A stretch of DNA of 64,000 bases from Oscillatoria sp. CS-180 (GCF_028330965.1 NZ_JAQMUB010000052.1:93790-157789), one strand, 5' to 3'; positions 36,190 to 46,091 are shown, numbered from the stretch's first letter. The notes: a model not told the origin generated them from the letters alone. Translations and numbers: made by a program.

Positions 36190-36651
36190 ATGGCAACCCG
36201 CTCCACGTTTGTTTATTCAGCGGCAGCCGTTCGTCGATTAATGGGGCTGCCCAGTTCTGTTCCCGTTCAGATTCGAGAGTTTTTGGATGTTATTTGGGTT
36301 TGGGTGAAAGGCGATCGCCCCACGTTCATTTCCAAAACTGACTTTAAGCACCACTTTGTTGAGCGTCGGAAAGAAGATGCCCGCGAGCTAGAAGTGACTG
36401 ATTGGCTACGCGATCCGCCTCGTTACACAGTCACTAACCCAAACAGCGGTTCCCAGCACGTGGTTTCAGAATATGCTGATCGCCTCGATTGCGACTGCGA
36501 AGACTATCGTTGGCAGCAGCAGTTTATTGGTCGAGGCTGTTGCAAGCATGGCTACGCCGTACTTCAATACTTAGGTTTCGATTCACTGAAGACTTTTGTC
36601 GAGGCAGGCACTACGGGTTTACAGACTACTCTGGTGCTTCCTACGCGATGA
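36190..36651 (+). CDS. SWIM zinc-finger-like protein
   Basis: A 153-residue protein with a CxC(x)nCxH zinc-binding pattern: Cys101, Cys103 in DCDCEDY and Cys118, His120 in GCCKHG. This is the SWIM motif that binds nucleic acid or protein. The N-terminus YSAAAVRRLMGLPSSVPVQI reads as an extra folded region. Function is not known. The start is the ATG at 36190. Upstream of it a 112-base gap carries the DUF815 gene end; downstream is a 172-base gap before ccs1, which is on the other strand. Confidence 0.75.
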   Translation: MATRSTFVYSAAAVRRLMGLPSSVPVQIREFLDVIWVWVKGDRPTFISKTDFKHHFVERRKEDARELEVTDWLRDPPRYTVTNPNSGSQHVVSEYADRLDCDCEDYRWQQQFIGRGCCKHGYAVLQYLGFDSLKTFVEAGTTGLQTTLVLPTR

Positions 36652-36823
36652 GGTGCACTGAATTCAATGGGTATCCCCTATTGGTGTAACCCGAAACGAG
36701 GCATCGTCTCACTAATTTTTTGCCGCTGTAGCCGCTAGCTGTTTTGAACGCTTTTAACGTCCTCGTGAAGATCAGCTTCGGCCTTATTCTTGCCCTTGCA
36801 TCATTGCTTACTGCTGCTCGTTA

Positions 36824-38209
36824 CTATACAGAAGCAACTCCTTCAGGGTGTTTGACGGCAGATTTTTCTGACTGCAAGCTCTCCATCAGCTGCAACAGTT
36901 CTCGTTCAAAAGCGACTTGAGCGCGGTTAGTACGTCCGCCCACGAAAAACTGCCCATCTGCCTCCAGTGCCCAGACTTGTGAGTGGGAAATGTAGCTCAT
37001 CAAAACACCTACCATGAGGAGTCCGAAACCAAGATAAACCGCAGGAATACCAGGGTCAGCTTTAATTTGCAGCCCCGTGCTGCCGACAATATCAACGATG
37101 GCTAGGCGAATACCATTCACCTCAGTTGCCATGCCCTTTCTAACCGTAGAGATTAACTGTCCCTCTGTGTTGTAGACCAGGAGCATGCCTTGTAAGTCTG
37201 TTGCCACCAGCGAGACACCTTCGCTCAGGTCGGGCTTAATGGGCAGCCAGGTCCCCCAAATGCGGGACTTGCCCTCGGTCTCAAGCTGGCCCATTGGGAC
37301 TTCCAAAACTGGGCTGTTGTTGAGCTTCACTTTGACGCTAGCGATGCCCCAATCGGCCTGATACAGCGTTACGCCCTTGTACCGCATGGGTTCATTGACG
37401 TGGATCGTTTTCTGCTTGACCTCTTCTCCAGACTCGTTGATCACCGATAGATCCGAATAGAACTGATCAATGACGCCTTCAGTGGTGTAGTCAATCCAGA
37501 AATCGTTGACGCGCACGGCCCAATCTTTGGGGATCTGTGCCGCTGCCCAAGGCCCCGCATCGAAGATATTGCGGATCTGAAACACCTGACCGCTGGGAAC
37601 TATCTCCTGAGCGAAGAATCCCGTCATTGCCCCATAAATGGCACCCGCCAGGATGATCAACATACTGGCATGGACCACAATGGGACCAATTCTGCCAGAA
37701 ATTCCCTTTTGGGCATAGAGTGCCTGATCGCGCTGAAAAACCTGATAGCCCCGCTGCTCTAATAGCGGTGTCATGGTCTCTAAGCTACCTTCATCCAACG
37801 CTGCACTCAGCGCCAACTTATTGAACTGCCGAGGCTTGGTGTAGAAGTTCCAGGTTCTGGAAAACCAGCGCAGCGCAGTGATTTGTCGGGTAAAGGTACA
37901 AGCCGTCAGACTCGCCCCAAACAGAATCAGAATCGCTAGATACCACCAAGTGCGATAGACGTGATCCAGTCCGGTGATGAGAACAAACTTCCAATCTAGA
38001 AAGCCAAATAGCGCCGGATCTTCAGGGTAATTAGCTTGATAAAACGCCACCGTTTGCCCTTGCTCAATCACAGTGCCCAAAATACTGGTCACTGCGATGG
38101 TCAAGAGTAGGGCGATCGCTAGCCGCAAATCCGCTAGCAAAGGCAGCAATTCTCGTTTGAAATATCGCTGCATCCAGCGACCCAGAGATTTAGTGTTTAA
38201 GGCAGCCAT
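36824..38209 (-). CDS. ccs1: Cytochrome c biogenesis protein Ccs1 (ResB)
   Basis: A ~461-residue membrane protein that, with CcsA, forms System II cytochrome c synthase, delivering haem to apocytochromes c in the thylakoid lumen. First membrane helix [20 protein letters not shown]; then the family string [28 protein letters not shown], a third helix near SLTACTF, a fourth [16 protein letters not shown] with its conserved His, and a long lumenal domain before the final helix [20 protein letters not shown]. The ATG at 38209 is favoured over 38254. Its partner CcdA lies upstream on the same strand. Confidence 0.93.
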   Translation of the reverse strand: MAALNTKSLGRWMQRYFKRELLPLLADLRLAIALLLTIAVTSILGTVIEQGQTVAFYQANYPEDPALFGFLDWKFVLITGLDHVYRTWWYLAILILFGASLTACTFTRQITALRWFSRTWNFYTKPRQFNKLALSAALDEGSLETMTPLLEQRGYQVFQRDQALYAQKGISGRIGPIVVHASMLIILAGAIYGAMTGFFAQEIVPSGQVFQIRNIFDAGPWAAAQIPKDWAVRVNDFWIDYTTEGVIDQFYSDLSVINESGEEVKQKTIHVNEPMRYKGVTLYQADWGIASVKVKLNNSPVLEVPMGQLETEGKSRIWGTWLPIKPDLSEGVSLVATDLQGMLLVYNTEGQLISTVRKGMATEVNGIRLAIVDIVGSTGLQIKADPGIPAVYLGFGLLMVGVLMSYISHSQVWALEADGQFFVGGRTNRAQVAFERELLQLMESLQSEKSAVKHPEGVASV

Positions 38210-38452
38210 GTCAATTTTTAGTTGCGCTTCCCTACGCCACTTCAGCGCAGACATCCAAGCGTTGTTTATTGATCTTTATTTCTCAAGATCAATTCTAATC
38301 TGATTAACAACCTTTCCTAGGGCGCGTCATCAGTTAACGCTAGAGGCTTTGTGGAATAAGCATTGCTGTGCCCGCCCCAGATTTATCAACTAGGGGCTGA
38401 AACGCTCATTGCTGACGCCATTGTGGATATAAATGATGACAGCGCTCCATCC

Positions 38453-39196
38453 CTACACCAACTGACTCGGAACGAGTCGGAGCAGCAAAGAGAATACTCC
38501 AAATCCCACCAGTAAAATTCCACTGGCCGGGGTGATCCAGCCTGACCAGCGACGAATCTCTAAAAACCGTTTAATCGTTGCAGTAAAGCTTCCAGCAATC
38601 ACTAGCGGAGAGACATAACCGACTGTGTAGGCCAGCAACAGCGCCGCGCCCAGAACTGGGTCGCCCGTTGTCGAGATCCAGGCCAGTATCGTTGCCAGAA
38701 CAGGAGTGCTACAAGGAGAGGCGACCAAGCCAAACGTTAGTCCCAGCAGGTAGCTTTTAAGGGCTAGCGGTAGTCCCTCATTAAGGAAATCGGTGTTACC
38801 GATGCTGGGCATGGGGAGCGGCAGAGCCTCCAGCAGATTCAGCCCCATCAAAATTGCCAGCACGCTCACAATAATTGGCAGACCCACGCCAACTTGTCCG
38901 TAAACGCGACCGATCGCCCCAGCAATCAAGCCCAGCGCTGCTAACGTCGTCGCTAGCCCTAGAGCAAACCAAGAGGACTGAGCGATCGCCTGAAACCGTC
39001 CTTTGGCCTCATACCCACCCATGTAGCCCACCATAATGGGCAGCATCGACAGGGTGCAGGGAGTGAGACTGGTGAGCAATCCGGCGAGCCAAACCACGCC
39101 CAAACTAACAACCGAGATGCTGGTCAACTGTTGGGAGACTAGGGTGTTGGCATATTGGCTAACTTCATAGAGGGTGGTTTGAAGCGTTTCAAACAT
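38453..39196 (-). CDS. ccdA: Cytochrome c biogenesis thiol:disulfide transporter CcdA
   Basis: A 247-residue protein of six membrane helices. It carries reducing equivalents across the membrane to reduce apocytochrome c haem-site cysteines. The two signature Cys are in TSLTPCTLSMLPIMVGYMGG and GLVASPCSTPVLATILAW. The start MFETLQTTLYEVSQYANTLV is typical in cyanobacteria. It reads toward ccs1 with a 243-base gap, so they act in the same pathway and may be co-transcribed. Confidence 0.95.
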   Translation of the reverse strand: MFETLQTTLYEVSQYANTLVSQQLTSISVVSLGVVWLAGLLTSLTPCTLSMLPIMVGYMGGYEAKGRFQAIAQSSWFALGLATTLAALGLIAGAIGRVYGQVGVGLPIIVSVLAILMGLNLLEALPLPMPSIGNTDFLNEGLPLALKSYLLGLTFGLVASPCSTPVLATILAWISTTGDPVLGAALLLAYTVGYVSPLVIAGSFTATIKRFLEIRRWSGWITPASGILLVGFGVFSLLLRLVPSQLV

Positions 39197-39769
39197 GTGA
39201 ATTGAGTTGATGGCTGTTGGGGCGATCGCCCAGTTTATTTTTTAATACTCAGATCTTGCAGTTGTCCCGACATTGCTTGGTCTGCCCCCCCCTGCCCTCC
39301 AAATTTGGGTGGTTCTGAGATCGAAGTCCCCTAGAATTGGGGGATTTAGGGGGCAAATGCAGGATGCTGATGTACTAATGCAAGATCTCAGTAATACTCA
39401 TTCTACTGGGGGTTGGTGGATTGGATGTGGACCTGTCTTGCTCGCGATGTGATCGCCTTTGCAGGTGGGGTCCCTTATCAAATCCCTGTGTTGTCTTTAA
39501 TCTACAAGGCTTTAATCAAGAAAAATCAAGCTGTCAACTCAAAGGAAACGGTTCTCCAGAGGTCCAAAAAACCTGTAATAAGCTTCGGGGAATAGGGTTC
39601 TACTAGCTTATGACGTCTGATTTCTGACTTCTGGATTCCGAATTCTAACGCTTTCATCACCAACATTTTCCGACCTAAATGACGCGCTTCAATTAGGACA
39701 AACCACAGTGTTAAGCTAAAAAACCGACTCTTTAACGACTCGTTGAGTCAAGGTGCAATTGGGAAGCGA
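39197..39769. other. Gene-free stretch of 573 bases with palindromic and STRR-like repeats
   Basis: At about 39328-39353, CCCCTAGAATTGGGGGATTT then AGGGGG forms an imperfect G/C-run palindrome of a type scattered in cyanobacterial genomes; a related string is at about 49643. At about 39610-39640, GACGTCTGATTTCTGACTTC is STRR-like. GGGAAG at about 39761 is the ribosome site of the binding-protein gene. No gene is called. Confidence 0.55.
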
Positions 39770-40711
39770 ATGGGACAATACACAATTCAACGACGAGCAG
39801 CTTTGCTGGGAATGCTCGTCGGGGTGATGATGGCAGCCTGCCAAAGCACACCGGAAGCCTCGACAACCGACGCCGAAGAAACAACAGCAGCCACAGAATC
39901 CCCTTTAATAGTCGGCTCTATTCCTGACCAGGATCCTGAGAAGGTGCAGCGCCAGGCAGAAAAGTTGGCGGCGTACTTGAGCGAGGAACTGGGGGTTCCC
40001 GTGGAGTATCAGCCCGTGACGGACTATGCCGCTGCGGTGACTGCTTTCAGGGTTGGGGATCTAGATTTAGTTTGGTTCGGAGCGTTGACAGGGGTGCAGG
40101 CACGCCTTCAGGTTGAGGGCGCAGCGGCGATCGCCCAGCGAGACATTGATGAGCAGTTCACCAGTGTCTTTGTCGCTAATACCGCTAGCGGCATCGAACC
40201 TTTCGAGAACACCAGCGATCTGGCTGTGTTGAAGGAACGCACCTTTACCTTCGGCAGCGAATCTTCTACATCAGGACGGCTGATGCCTCAATACTTCATT
40301 CAGCAGGCTAACGTGACGCTGGATGACTTCAAAGGGGAAGTAGGCTTTTCTGGCAACCACGACGCCACGATCAAACTTGTAGAAGCGGGCACCTATGAAG
40401 TTGGCGCCCTGAATTCTGAGGTGTGGGAGTCACGTTTGGCCGAAGGCGAAATCGCAACTGATCAAGTGCAGCTTATTTGGGAAACGCCTCCTTATTACAA
40501 CTATCACTGGGTAATTCATCCCGAGGTAGAGGCCCGTTATGGGGACGGCTTTATGGACCAGGTGCAGGCGGCTTTGGTGGGATTAGATGCTGGGGATGCT
40601 GACGAGCAAGAAATCTTGGACCTATTTAGCGCGACCCAGTTTATTCCCACACAGAATGAGAATTATCAGCAGATTGAGGTGATCGGTCGGGAGCTCGGCA
40701 AAATTCAGTGA
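39770..40711 (+). CDS. Selenate/phosphonate-type ABC transporter substrate-binding lipoprotein
   Basis: A 313-residue lipoprotein: N-terminal helix ending in the lipobox VMMAAC, then a linker rich in T and E. The mature part matches the PhnD-like subgroup annotated as putative selenate-binding protein: VGSIPDQDPEK, DYAAAVTAFRVGDLDLVWFG, FTFGSESSTSGRLMPQYF, and YYNYHWVIHPEVEARYG. The substrate (selenate, phosphonate or phosphite) is not proven. The ATG at 39770 follows GGGAAG; TTG 39743 is rejected. Its TGA overlaps the ATPase ATG (TGATG), so the three genes form an operon. Confidence 0.87.
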   Translation: MGQYTIQRRAALLGMLVGVMMAACQSTPEASTTDAEETTAATESPLIVGSIPDQDPEKVQRQAEKLAAYLSEELGVPVEYQPVTDYAAAVTAFRVGDLDLVWFGALTGVQARLQVEGAAAIAQRDIDEQFTSVFVANTASGIEPFENTSDLAVLKERTFTFGSESSTSGRLMPQYFIQQANVTLDDFKGEVGFSGNHDATIKLVEAGTYEVGALNSEVWESRLAEGEIATDQVQLIWETPPYYNYHWVIHPEVEARYGDGFMDQVQAALVGLDAGDADEQEILDLFSATQFIPTQNENYQQIEVIGRELGKIQ

Positions 40712-41460
40712 TGGGAGAAGCCGTATTTCAGCTGCATCAAGTAACGCATCGGTTTGGTGAACTCACTGTTTTGACTGACCTCACGTTTACGGTACAGCCA
40801 GGAGAGCGAGTTGGACTGATTGGTCCCAGTGGCGCGGGCAAGAGTACGCTACTGAGTCTGCTTAACGGCAGTCTGTTGCCTAGTCAGGGCACAGTGCAAG
40901 TGCTGGGTCAGGATCTCAGTGAGCTGCAAGGGCAAGAGCGACGACGGCTACAGCGACAAGTGGGAACCGTGTATCAACAGCACCACCTAGCCAACAATCT
41001 GGCAGTGATTCACAACGTCAATGCTGGACAGCTCGGCCGTTGGTCATTGGCCAGAGCGGCTTGGTCTCTGCTCTGGCCCCAGGATGTTGAAACGGCTGTG
41101 CAGGCGTTGACCCAAGTGGGCATCCCTGAAAAACTCTATGCTCGAACGAATCGACTGTCGGGAGGACAACAGCAGCGGGTGGCGATCGCCCGTGTCTTGG
41201 TCCAAAATCCAACGGCTATTTTGGCAGATGAGCCAATTTCCAGCCTTGATCCTGCTCGCTCCCACGACCTCATGGCTCTGCTCTGTCGCTTAACGGAAAC
41301 CACTAGCAAAACTCTAGTCGTCAGCCTGCACGACATCGAGTACGCCTTTCAGTACTGCACCCGACTGATTGGTCTACGGCAGGGCCAGATCTGCTTTGAT
41401 GCCCATCCAGAGCAAATGGACACCGCCCGCATTGATGCTCTCTATGCGCTCTCTGCTTAA
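40711..41460 (+). CDS. ABC transporter ATPase of the selenate/phosphonate-type importer
   Basis: A 249-residue PhnC-like ATPase. Walker A GPSGAGKSTLLSLLNG, Q-loop region VGTVYQQHHLANNLAV, signature LSGGQQQRVAIARVLVQNP, Walker B ILADEPISSLDP, switch SLHDIEYA. Its ATG overlaps the stop of the binding-protein gene by one base (TGATG). The permease gene follows 49 bases later, same strand. Confidence 0.9.
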   Translation: MGEAVFQLHQVTHRFGELTVLTDLTFTVQPGERVGLIGPSGAGKSTLLSLLNGSLLPSQGTVQVLGQDLSELQGQERRRLQRQVGTVYQQHHLANNLAVIHNVNAGQLGRWSLARAAWSLLWPQDVETAVQALTQVGIPEKLYARTNRLSGGQQQRVAIARVLVQNPTAILADEPISSLDPARSHDLMALLCRLTETTSKTLVVSLHDIEYAFQYCTRLIGLRQGQICFDAHPEQMDTARIDALYALSA

Positions 41461-41509
41461 CGGATAGCCAATCCCCGGCTCTAAATCAGCGAAAACGCTA
41501 GAGTCCATC

Positions 41510-43360
41510 TTGACCTCGAAGCCAAAATCCAAAAGTCGAAAAGCCAAAATTGGTGTAAGCTCCGTGACTCCTTCTTTGCCAACAACCCTTTCCAAACGAC
41601 CTCCTTGGCGGTGGAGCAGTGTGGGGTGGTGGGGACTAAGCTTGGGGGCAATCGCTACCTCTTTCTATCAGGCCGGCATTGGCCGTCCCGATGCTGAAGT
41701 CTTCAACAGCGGTGGGCTGAGGCAGTTTGCAGAATTTTGGCTCGGTGCACTCCAGCCTGACCTCAGTGCCGAATTTCTCAACATCATTGTCCGTGCCACT
41801 GTCGTGACCCTGGCCTATGCCGTATGCGGTACAACGCTGAGCGTTGGACTAGGCTTCGTCGGCGGGATATTGATTTCCAAGTGCTGGTGGCAAACGATAT
41901 TTCCTGAACAAACGCGAGAGCGCTGGCTGGGAACTGCTATTTGGTGGTCATTGCGGGGATTGTTGGCCTTTCCCAGAGCGATTCATGAACTCATCTGGGG
42001 GCTATTTTTTCTCAATATCTTGGGTTTAGATCCCCTCGTTGCTGTGTTGGCGATCGCCCTACCCTTTACGGCGATTGTGGCTAAGGTCTTTTCAGAAATT
42101 CTGGACGAGACACCCCAAGAGCCGCTTCAGAACTTGCTCAACAGTGGCGTTCCACCGCTGACGGCGTGGCTGTATGGCCTGCTGCCTCAAGCGTTGCCCA
42201 ATCTGCTGTCCTACAGCACCTATCGGTTTGAATGCTCGTTGAGATCAGCGGCAGTTTTGGGAGTGATTGGTGCTGGTGGGCTGGGGTATGAAATTTTGCT
42301 CAGCTTACAGTCCCTTCGCTACGACCAATTGTGGACTGGGTTCTATGCTCTGATCGTGCTGAATGGAATGGTGGATCTAGGGAGCGGCTGGATACGGCAA
42401 CAGATGGGATTTACCAGTCGCTTGGATATCAATCAACCTCGTCGTCAATCAGCAGAACATGAAACCCTTTCGCGATCGCGATTGCGTCCCTGGCGTTTCA
42501 AGGCCACAATGCTTGGCATGGGGACCGTAATCCCTCTGTGCTTTTGGGCTATTGACATGGATTGGTCTCGCCTTTGGGCACCCCGGACGCGAATGCTGCT
42601 TCAGGACGTGATTGTTGCCGCGACGCCCCACTGGCCTGGAGGAGAAACGCTCAGCAACCTTCTACAGCTATCGGTGTTGACCTTGTCTATGTCGATTGTG
42701 GCGATCGTGATCGCAGGACTTAGCAGCATCCTGGCCTCTTTCCCAGCTGCACGGACTTTCCTGCTGCCAGGAGGCTGGTGTCGTCCTCTAGCTCGTCCAC
42801 CTCAAGGCTCAAGGCTCAAGGCTCAAGGCAGAAGTGAGTTCAATCGTTCTAGCAACCCTGGCATTCCGTTGGCCTGGACAGGACTGATCATGACTCGTTT
42901 GCTGCTGCTCGTCAGTCGTGCTGTGCCTGCCCCCATCTGGGCATTGGTGTTTCTATTTGTGCTGTTTCCCGGCATTTTGCCTGGAGCACTGGCGCTGGCG
43001 GTACATAATTTCGGCATTTTGGGGCGCTTAATGGCTGAGGTCAACGAAAATGTGGACGATCGCCCAGCGCGATCGCTTCATGCGCTGGGGGCCTCTCCTG
43101 GACAGGTCATCCTTTACGGCATCCTGCCGCAAAACCTAGGTAGCTTTTTGGCCTATATCCTCTATCGCTGGGAGGTCTGTATGCGAGAAACCGTGATTGT
43201 GGGCTTAGTCGGCGCAGGCGGACTAGGCCGCTTGATGACAGAACAGCTGAGTAGCTTTGACTATGCTGGACTGGTTCTGACTCTAGGGTGTTTTATCGTC
43301 CTCACCTTTGGTGTAGACATGGTAAGCCAACAAATGCGGGCTACTTTACGGAGCGGCTGA
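41510..43360 (+). CDS. Double-domain ABC permease of the selenate/phosphonate-type importer
   Basis: A 616-residue protein with two PhnE-like permease domains in tandem. The first EAA loop is around EILDETPQEPLQNLLNSGVP (ends VLGVIGAGGLGYEI); the second around EVNENVDDRPARSLHALGAS (ends IVGLVGAGGLGRLM). Each half has about six membrane helices. Fusing both halves of the translocation pore is unusual for PhnE; separate or single permeases are common. The linker (about residues 423-450) contains a 7-mer DNA repeat at 42801-42828. TTG 41510 is the first start in frame, and the true start is uncertain. It shares the operon with the ATPase and binding protein. Confidence 0.87.
   Translation: MTSKPKSKSRKAKIGVSSVTPSLPTTLSKRPPWRWSSVGWWGLSLGAIATSFYQAGIGRPDAEVFNSGGLRQFAEFWLGALQPDLSAEFLNIIVRATVVTLAYAVCGTTLSVGLGFVGGILISKCWWQTIFPEQTRERWLGTAIWWSLRGLLAFPRAIHELIWGLFFLNILGLDPLVAVLAIALPFTAIVAKVFSEILDETPQEPLQNLLNSGVPPLTAWLYGLLPQALPNLLSYSTYRFECSLRSAAVLGVIGAGGLGYEILLSLQSLRYDQLWTGFYALIVLNGMVDLGSGWIRQQMGFTSRLDINQPRRQSAEHETLSRSRLRPWRFKATMLGMGTVIPLCFWAIDMDWSRLWAPRTRMLLQDVIVAATPHWPGGETLSNLLQLSVLTLSMSIVAIVIAGLSSILASFPAARTFLLPGGWCRPLARPPQGSRLKAQGRSEFNRSSNPGIPLAWTGLIMTRLLLLVSRAVPAPIWALVFLFVLFPGILPGALALAVHNFGILGRLMAEVNENVDDRPARSLHALGASPGQVILYGILPQNLGSFLAYILYRWEVCMRETVIVGLVGAGGLGRLMTEQLSSFDYAGLVLTLGCFIVLTFGVDMVSQQMRATLRSG
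42801..42828 (+). repeat. STRR-like heptamer (CTCAAGG)4 inside a coding sequence
   Basis: Four exact copies of CTCAAGG, then CAGAAG. It lies within the permease gene, in the linker between its two membrane domains, and encodes PQGSRLKAQGR. The 28-bp run plus flank keeps the frame open. This heptamer family is usually intergenic in cyanobacteria. Confidence 0.9.
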
Positions 43361-43395
43361 GCGAAAGATTTCGGCCTATTGTTTTTTGGCTCTCA

Positions 43396-44589
43396 TTACC
43401 CTGGCAGACGACTCTTTTGTGTGGGGAGCTGCACGACATTATCGTCTTTGATCTCACGGGCAACACGGGTCAGTAGAGCTGCACTGACTAAGCTCGAAAT
43501 CATAGAGCTGCCACCATAGCTAAATAGCGGCAAAGGCAACCCCGTTGTCGGGAGGGCACCCACAGCAACGCCGATATTAAGGAATGACTGTCCAACCAGT
43601 AAGACCATAACGCCAACAGCGGTGAGGCGATGCAGAGGATGGGTGGCTCGTATTGCAATGATTGTGGCGAGGGAGGCGTAAGCTAGCAGCAGCAGCAGCA
43701 AAACGGCGCTACCCGCAAAGCCAAACTCTTCCGCGTAAACGGCAAAAATAAAGTCGGTATACTGAATCGGCAGATAAAAAAGCTTTTGTTCTGAGAAGCC
43801 AAAACCACTGCCGAACAGACCACCGGAACCGATCGCCAGCAAACTCTGAATCAGCTGATAGCCATTACCCATCGGATCTGCCCAGGGATTAAGAAAAGCC
43901 GTAACCCGTTCCCGCTGATAGGTGTTAGCGCCCAAACTAATAACGGCTGTTAGCAGACCTGTGGCGGCAGTCGTCAGCAGGAGGCGATAAGGCAGTCCGG
44001 CAGCTAAAGCAATGAGCCAGAGAGATAGGCCACAAATGGCGGCGGTGCTGAGGTTGGGCTGTAGAAGAATGAAGGCGATCGCAACTGCAAACAACGTCAC
44101 CCATAGTCCCCGCGTGGACCAGGACAGCTGCGACCAGCGTCCAAATAGCCGTGCCGCTTGCAATATCAGCAGCGGTTTGAGGAGTTCGGAAGGCTGAATG
44201 AGAAAAGGACCGATCGCCAGCCAGCGAGTGGCGCCATTGATGGTGATCCCCAACGCGGGCATGAGGGTCAAAAAGAGCAGCCCCAATAAGCCGAAGAACA
44301 GCAGTCCTGAAAGGCGTACCAGTTTTGCCAACGGCTGACATACAATCCAGTTAAAGAGCGAAAGGCCAATGAACGCCCAGAGAAGTTGAATGGCGAGAAA
44401 GCGCCAGCCGATGCCTGTTTCGGCCAAGGCGATCGGATAGGACGCAGAGAAGAGCGTTACCAGACCGATCGCTAGCCAAACCAAGGTTAGCCAACGAACC
44501 GTCCTGGCCTCGCGGGACCACTGATAAATCGTTGGATCAATCACTGGAAACAGACGCCAAACCAAAGTCCTGCTGAGCTGTGGGGTCAT
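43396..44589 (-). CDS. ftsW: FtsW/RodA/SpoVE family lipid-II polymerase (FtsW-like)
   Basis: A ~397-residue SEDS protein of about ten membrane helices, polymerising peptidoglycan in septation or elongation. Motifs: GATRWLAIGPFLIQPSEL, ITAVISLGANTYQRERVTAF (typical of the SEDS loop), FSEQKLFYLPIQYTDFIFAV (the substrate/PBP-facing loop, with the conserved Asp), and NIGVAVGALPTTGLPLPLFS, ending GGSSM. The ATG at 44589 is preferred, with GGAAAC upstream; earlier Met residues extend to 44658. FtsW rather than RodA is favoured by the TTGLPLPLFSYGG context, as seen in cyanobacteria. No division genes are adjacent. Confidence 0.92.
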   Translation of the reverse strand: MTPQLSRTLVWRLFPVIDPTIYQWSREARTVRWLTLVWLAIGLVTLFSASYPIALAETGIGWRFLAIQLLWAFIGLSLFNWIVCQPLAKLVRLSGLLFFGLLGLLFLTLMPALGITINGATRWLAIGPFLIQPSELLKPLLILQAARLFGRWSQLSWSTRGLWVTLFAVAIAFILLQPNLSTAAICGLSLWLIALAAGLPYRLLLTTAATGLLTAVISLGANTYQRERVTAFLNPWADPMGNGYQLIQSLLAIGSGGLFGSGFGFSEQKLFYLPIQYTDFIFAVYAEEFGFAGSAVLLLLLLAYASLATIIAIRATHPLHRLTAVGVMVLLVGQSFLNIGVAVGALPTTGLPLPLFSYGGSSMISSLVSAALLTRVAREIKDDNVVQLPTQKSRLPG

Positions 44590-44841
44590 AACGTTTCCGT
44601 TCGTGCAAGTTCCGTTATCAAGCGACATGCAGGATCTCTGTCCCGCAAATATCGGCAAAGTATAGCAAGAGATGTTGGGTTTGAGGCGATCGCAACAGCA
44701 GAACTTGTCAGCCTACGTAATAGTAATACTGTCAATGAGTTCGACCAGGCCTCGGAACGAGAGTCGAGTTTCGACTTGACGGAACTGACGACGGCCATAG
44801 CATCAGCTCATTGTCTTGAGCATACGAAGGAACTGACCAGA

Positions 44842-46002
44842 ATGTACGGGTTAAAAGCAGTTGTAATCGGTGCGGGGATGGCTGGCTTGGCAACAGCCAT
44901 TGCTCTACGTCAAGCCGGATATGAAGTAGACGTCTACGAGAAGACCTCGAAGATACGTCCAGCAGGAGCAGGTATTTCACTCTGGTCCAACGGCATCAAA
45001 GTTCTCAATCGGTTAGGACTAGGCGAAGCAGTTGCGGCTATCGGCGGTCAGATGAACCGTATGGAGTATCGCACTCACAAAGACGACCTGCTCAACGACA
45101 TTGATCTGATTCCTCTTATGGAGAAAGTGGGGCAAAGACCCTATCCTGTTTCTCGGACCGACTTACAAGACATCATGGTGAACGCCTTTGGTGAAAACAA
45201 CATCCATATGGGGATGCGATGTGTTGGCGTCAAACAAGATGAACAAAGCGCCACGGCGATCTTTGAAGACGGCAGCACCGCAACTGGGGATATCGTCATT
45301 GGAGCAGATGGCATTCATTCAGAAGTCCGCAGCTACATCGCGGGACCGACGGGAACGCGCTATGCCGATTACGTCAACTGGAACGGTCTAGTCGACATTG
45401 ATGAAGATCTGCCTGCCCACGATAGCTGGGTGATTTACGTCGGTGAGGGCAAAAGGGCCTCAATGATGCCCGTTGGCGGCGATCGCTTCTACTTTTTCTT
45501 CGGTTGTCCAAAGCCCCAAGGCACGTCAACGGAACCAGAAGAGATTCCAGCAGAACTAGCAGGCATCTTTGCAGGCTGGGCAAAACCAGTGCAGCATCTG
45601 ATTCAAAAGCTTGATCCCCAGCAGGTCAATCGTCTAGAAATCAGCGACCTTGATCCCCTACCTCAATTAGTGAAAGGCAGGGTTGCTCTAGTTGGAGACT
45701 CGGCCCACGCCTCGACACCGACCCTTGGACAAGGGGGATGTCAGGCCATGGAAGATGCTGAGGTGTTGTGTCGGTATCTAGTGACGACCAACATCAGCGT
45801 AGAAGACGCCCTCAAGCGATACGAAGCAGAGCGAAAAGAGCGCGTTGCTGACTTGGTCCTTAAAGCTAGAAAGCGGACCGACAAAATCTATAATAAGGTC
45901 CCCAAAGAAACTCAGGAATGGTACGAACAGCTCAAGTACGAATCGCCCCAAGATGTGACGGACGCCATTGCCAAAGTCATTCTAGGAGGGCCTTTCCGGT
46001 AG
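44842..46002 (+). CDS. FAD-dependent monooxygenase (aromatic-ring hydroxylase type)
   Basis: A 386-residue class A flavoprotein. FAD-binding GxGxxG: VVIGAGMAGLATAIALRQAG (from residue ~6). Middle DG motif IVIGADGIHSEVRSYI. GD motif VALVGDSAHASTPTLGQGG, then the family EDAEVL. Similar enzymes hydroxylate aromatics, polyketides or carotenoids (zeaxanthin-epoxidase-like in part); the substrate is not evident. The start ATG 44842 matches the Rossmann opening; an upstream 22-residue in-frame extension would translate repeat-like sequence. It stands alone; the upstream ftsW is divergent. Confidence 0.9.
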   Translation: MYGLKAVVIGAGMAGLATAIALRQAGYEVDVYEKTSKIRPAGAGISLWSNGIKVLNRLGLGEAVAAIGGQMNRMEYRTHKDDLLNDIDLIPLMEKVGQRPYPVSRTDLQDIMVNAFGENNIHMGMRCVGVKQDEQSATAIFEDGSTATGDIVIGADGIHSEVRSYIAGPTGTRYADYVNWNGLVDIDEDLPAHDSWVIYVGEGKRASMMPVGGDRFYFFFGCPKPQGTSTEPEEIPAELAGIFAGWAKPVQHLIQKLDPQQVNRLEISDLDPLPQLVKGRVALVGDSAHASTPTLGQGGCQAMEDAEVLCRYLVTTNISVEDALKRYEAERKERVADLVLKARKRTDKIYNKVPKETQEWYEQLKYESPQDVTDAIAKVILGGPFR

Positions 46003-46003
46003 T

Positions 46004-46035
46004 ACCGCTATGCGGAATTCAAAATGCAAAACTGC
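46004..46035. repeat. GGAATTCAAAAT-type intergenic repeat, second copy
   Basis: GTACCGCTATGCGGAATTCA followed by AAATGCAAAAC. It matches 9288-9320 (GTACCGCTACGCGGAATTCA). It immediately follows the FAD monooxygenase stop. Confidence 0.65.
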
Positions 46036-46091
46036 CTCACAGTGAGCCTTTTGAGCATTTGGAATGATGCACATACGTCCGTCGTCGAGTC

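Noticed and set aside
36824..38254. The longer ccs1 start at 38254
   Set aside because: The extra 15 residues do not resemble the family start and no ribosome site precedes it; ATG 38209 is preferred, though not certain.
44770..44800. Possible fifth copy of the TATAGC repeat
   Set aside because: Only CTTGACGGAACTGACGACGG and a CCATAG end resemble the right half. Too short to call; noted only as a candidate.
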